Made by a program: the position numbers and the translations under genes
The notes under the pieces: model-generated
What the model was told of the DNA's origin: nothing
The model's database searches: none
What the model saw: the letters and a program-made list of their open reading frames with translations, nothing else
Assembly: GCA_027036755.1 (NCBI GenBank)
Contig: JALWDV010000826.1
Coordinates: 1-6,310, forward strand
Reading direction: 5' to 3'
DNA from: Anaerolineae bacterium
GTDB lineage: Bacteria > Chloroflexota > Anaerolineae > J102
DNA length: 6,310 nt
In this document: piece after piece, positions 5,454-6,310 of the stretch
How the letters are laid out: the number at the start of each line of letters is the position of its first letter
How positions within the stretch are numbered: the first letter of the stretch is position 1

Positions 5454-6310
5454 CTACATCTCTTTCACCAGCGAAAGATAGGGCATAAACCATTGATTTT
5501 TGGGACGCTCCCAGGGCCAATCGATCTCCGCTTTGGCCTCCTCCAGCGACTGGAAAACGATCTCGTTGCCCCGCAAGCCAATGGTGAGAAAATAAGGCTG
5601 ATCATCCCTTCGGTCGCCCAGTAATCGAATAGTTTCGGTCGCCATGCGCGCCGCCAAAACGCGATCGAAGGGCGAAGGAGCGCCGCCGCGCTGGATATGC
5701 CCCAAATTGATGGAGCGCACATCGAACAAATCGCCCCCTTCCTCGTCCATAATGCGCTGGATGATGGAGGCGTCGTAAGCGGGCGAAGCAACCTCGTTGA
5801 GCATGATCAACGCAAGTCTGCGCCCCTGGGCGAAGGATTCGCGTAATCGCTTCACTTGCTCTACGATCTGCTTCAGGGTAATGCCCTGTTCGGGGATGAA
5901 AACGTCCTCGGCGCCGCTGGCCAGGGCCGACGCCACCGCCAAATAGCCCGAATGATAGCCCATGACTTGCACGATGAACACGCGCTTGTTGGCTCCCGCG
6001 GTGTCCTTGATTTTATCCACGGCGTTGATGATGTTATTCAACGCGGTGTCCGCCCCCACCGAAAAGTCGGAGCCGGGCAGGTTGTTGTTGATGCTGGCGG
6101 GAACAACGATGGTGGGAATGGCCAGATGGGGCCAGGAATCAAGTTGAGACTGGATGAGATAGGCGCTTTTGTAGGCGCTGCTGCCGCCGATGAGCATCAT
6201 GGCGGAGATGTCGTGTCGTTTCAACACAGTCGAGAGGGTGGGCAGGTCTTTTTCCTGCAGGATGTAGTAGCCCGTGCCCAGTTCCGAACCGCCGCGAGAC
6301 ATCCATCCCG
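5454..6310 (-). CDS. 6-phosphofructokinase, C-terminal (non-catalytic) half of a eukaryote-like tandem PFK; 5' end outside window
   Basis: The frame is open to the window edge and ends with TAG at 5456-5454, giving about 284 visible residues; the gene starts beyond 6310. PFKA-family blocks in order, numbered from the Met at 6302: GGSELGT (4-10), LIGGSSAY (37-44), VVPASINNNLPGSDFSVGADTALN (about 66-89), VQVMGYHSGYLA, LGHIQRGGAPSPFDRVLAARM, and a C-terminal RPKNQWF. In the catalytic bacterial enzyme the active-site loop is TIDND; here it is SINNN (70-74), so both aspartates, including the catalytic base, are asparagine. The arrangement matches the regulatory C-terminal half of eukaryotic PFK (SNNVPGSDFS), so the protein is probably a duplicated PFK whose active half lies outside the window. 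The internal ATG at 6302 is not taken as the start because the conserved GW before it is in frame. Confidence 0.87.
   Translation of the reverse strand, partial: GWMSRGGSELGTGYYILQEKDLPTLSTVLKRHDISAMMLIGGSSAYKSAYLIQSQLDSWPHLAIPTIVVPASINNNLPGSDFSVGADTALNNIINAVDKIKDTAGANKRVFIVQVMGYHSGYLAVASALASGAEDVFIPEQGITLKQIVEQVKRLRESFAQGRRLALIMLNEVASPAYDASIIQRIMDEEGGDLFDVRSINLGHIQRGGAPSPFDRVLAARMATETIRLLGDRRDDQPYFLTIGLRGNEIVFQSLEEAKAEIDWPWERPKNQWFMPYLSLVKEM

Overview
The window looks like chromosomal DNA of a GC-rich bacterium. Three things fit an aerobic member of the Chloroflexota (Anaerolineae or Caldilineae-like): a SURF1 protein, a eukaryote-like duplicated phosphofructokinase, and a toxin-antitoxin region that contains a CACGGAG-rich repeat element. 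The taxonomic placement is inference; nothing in the window proves it.

Left part (1-2132, + strand): a thiamine-binding lipoprotein gene (thiB/tbpA) overlaps by 4 bp a SAM-dependent methyltransferase with an N-terminal CPLC...CPHC zinc-ribbon-like motif. The two are probably translated together. No permease or ATPase of the transporter lies in the window.

Middle part (about 2054-3660): a scarred region. A minus-strand HigB/HigA (Gp49-like toxin / XRE antitoxin) pair sits between two copies of a 57-bp direct repeat. The left copy is the 3' end of the methyltransferase gene. The toxin gene is split by a 151-bp MITE-like element with terminal inverted repeats and a 6-bp target duplication; removing the element and one duplicate restores a clean 118-codon toxin frame. 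To the right is a + strand antitoxin-like gene (ribbon-helix-helix plus DUF433) behind a strong-looking promoter that is covered by a 26-bp near-perfect palindrome. The last 70 or so codons of this gene are not antitoxin: they are the C-terminal end of a Cys/Met-metabolism PLP enzyme (methionine gamma-lyase / cystathionine gamma-synthase family). The frame is therefore a chimera that apparently arose by deletion, with loss of the enzyme's 5' part and of any cognate toxin.

Right part (3666-6310): a PAPS-type sulfotransferase follows the chimera by 6 bp and may now be transcribed from the antitoxin promoter. It converges on, and overlaps by 37 bp, a minus-strand SURF1 gene for cytochrome oxidase assembly. 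Upstream of SURF1, on the same strand, is the 3' end of a phosphofructokinase gene whose visible half resembles the non-catalytic C-terminal half of eukaryotic PFK. It runs off the window edge.

The main points of interest are the antitoxin/PLP-enzyme chimera, the MITE-split toxin beside an intact antitoxin, the flanking direct repeat, and the promoter-operator palindromes. I see no wholly new defence or mobile system.
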